Position numbers and translations under genes: made by a program. The notes under the pieces were generated by a model. The model saw only the letters and a list, made by a program, of their open reading frames with translations, ran no database searches and was not told where the DNA came from. From the NCBI RefSeq assembly GCF_000482385.1, contig NZ_AXVD01000002.1, positions 62,001 to 126,000 of the forward strand: DNA of 64,000 nucleotides. Direction: 5' to 3'. Source of the DNA: Nocardia sp. CNY236 (GTDB lineage: Bacteria > Actinomycetota > Actinomycetes > Mycobacteriales > Mycobacteriaceae). Below are positions 63,153-64,000 of the stretch, one piece after another (positions within the stretch are counted from its first letter, which is position 1; every line of letters begins with the position of its first letter).

Positions 63153-64000
63153 GGCCGGTCCTGTGCGAGCCGGTGATGATGTACCTGGACAATCCGATCG
63201 GCCGACGCCAGTACCGTTCGACGATGCCCGACGATGACGACCGTGGCGCCTGCCTGCGCTCGCTTCCGGAGCGCACGCAACACCGGCACTTCCGAGGCGG
63301 CGTCCAGGTGCGCAGTCGGCTCGTCCAGCAGTAGCACCGGTCGGCCCGCAGCCAGCACCCGAGTGAGTGCCAAGCATTGGCGTTGACCGAGCGACAGCCC
63401 GACGCCTGCGGGACCGATGACGGTGTTCCACCGATCGGGCAGCTCGTCGAGCACGCGATCGAACCCGGTCGCGGCACACGCCGCTGTCAACTCGTCCGCG
63501 CCGGTCGGGTGCCGTGCGGACCGATTCACCGACGCTGCGCCGAGAAGTTCGAGGTTGTCGCGCACCGTTCCCGGCACCAACACCGGTCGTTGGGGCAACC
63601 AGCCCACACGGGTCCACCACTGGTCGGTGTCGACCTCGCGCAGGTCTGCACCGTCGACCGTGATGGAGCCGCGATCCGGCGGGATCAAACCCAGCATCGC
63701 CTGCACGATGGTCGACTTTCCGACTCCATTGGGCCCGGCGAGCACGGTCACGCAGCCGGGAGGAAATGTCGCCGACAGCCCGGCGGGCGCCCATCCGTCT
63801 CGGGTGCGTATCGAAACATCGTCGATCTCGATCGATGCACCACCCGCCGAACTCCCGGCGGCGATTCGTCGTGCTGCGGGCGCACACTCGGTTCGTGGCG
63901 CGCACACCGGAGTGGTGTCGCCGGCCAGCGCAGTAGCGGTCGACACGCGATCGGCGGGTATCCGTCGGTGATCGCCGGAGACGATGCCAGGGTGACCGCT
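63149..64000 (-). CDS. cydD: Thiol reductant ABC exporter subunit CydD, C-terminal part (cut by right edge)
   Basis: The frame is open to the right edge, so the N-terminal membrane domain lies outside the window; a GTG at 63946 is internal. The visible ~283 residues are the nucleotide-binding domain: IEIDDVSIRTRDG, Walker A AGPNGVGKST, VGWLPQRPVLVPGTVRDNL, signature LSLGQRQCLALTRV, Walker B VLLLDEPTAHLD and VIVGHRRTVLASADR (H-loop). The stop overlaps the cydC start, so the two half-transporters are coupled. Confidence 0.9.
   Translation of the reverse strand, partial: SGHPGIVSGDHRRIPADRVSTATALAGDTTPVCAPRTECAPAARRIAAGSSAGGASIEIDDVSIRTRDGWAPAGLSATFPPGCVTVLAGPNGVGKSTIVQAMLGLIPPDRGSITVDGADLREVDTDQWWTRVGWLPQRPVLVPGTVRDNLELLGAASVNRSARHPTGADELTAACAATGFDRVLDELPDRWNTVIGPAGVGLSLGQRQCLALTRVLAAGRPVLLLDEPTAHLDAASEVPVLRALRKRAQAGATVVIVGHRRTVLASADRIVQVHHHRLAQDRP

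Overview
The window reads as chromosomal DNA of a high-GC mycolic-acid actinobacterium, most likely Nocardia or a close relative (inference). GTG and TTG starts are common. Several genes have a TANNNT -10 box six or seven bases before the start codon, the leaderless-mRNA pattern typical of this order. Much of the gene content matches conserved Mycobacterium tuberculosis neighbourhoods: the XPB helicase/rpfA/cspB/DUF3027 block; dapC; plsB-plsC; and desA1-dus-LCP-phoU-pst-mshD-glnR-lmeA-thiX-cysA2-sseC. A salicylate module under iron boxes resembles the separate nbtS/nbtT genes of nocobactin producers. All family names come from reading the translated sequence; no database search was run.

Layout. 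1-18 kb: a truncated Tat-exported ceramidase with a divergent TetR gene; a sacsin-like ATPase coupled to a DUF3027 protein; glutaminyl-peptide cyclotransferase, an MFS carrier, DUF2771 protein and cold-shock protein; rpfA behind a consensus CRP site and a probable c-di-AMP (ydaO) riboswitch; then an XPB partner protein, lipoprotein, M1 peptidase, DUF3239 protein and XPB helicase. 18-22 kb: a compact divergent cluster (VOC protein plus methyltransferase; ACP plus FkbH-like protein) that looks like a minimal glyceryl-ACP-type pathway. 22-29 kb: LysE exporter, GNAT, a small repeat protein, dapC, a RibD/DHFR-like protein, a DAHP synthase with an aromatic-codon leader peptide, a tandem pair of AhpD-like genes and an SDR.

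29-37 kb: convergent salicylate-AMP ligase and salicylate synthase genes with IdeR/DtxR boxes, then plsB-plsC and a polyprenol-phosphate mannose synthase. 37-42.3 kb: an accessory region with a hexapeptide-repeat protein containing an 18-bp coding minisatellite, a run of small tightly coupled secreted or membrane genes including one of 44 codons, a decayed membrane gene and a divergent XRE/TPR regulator. 42.3-44.5 kb: tRNA-Glu, -Asp and -Phe, a gamma-butyrolactone-receptor-like TetR gene, a gene-poor kilobase and tRNA-Lys.

45-64 kb: acyl-ACP desaturase, DusB, LCP protein, PhoU, the pstSCAB phosphate importer behind a PHO box, mycothiol synthase, GlnR, LmeA, ThiX, and a sulfur operon (DUF4395, thiosulfate sulfurtransferase, SseC) headed by a leaderless polycysteine leader peptide. 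A leaderless 31-codon membrane peptide gene coupled to a nitrobindin-like gene follows, then cydC and the end of cydD, cut by the right edge.

Regulatory logic visible in the DNA covers cAMP and c-di-AMP at rpfA, aromatic amino acids at DAHP synthase, iron at the salicylate genes, phosphate at pstS and cysteine at the sulfur operon. The best candidates for something undescribed are the ACP/FkbH/VOC/methyltransferase cluster, the YFWF leader peptide, the mosaic AhpD duplication and the XRE-controlled small-gene operon.
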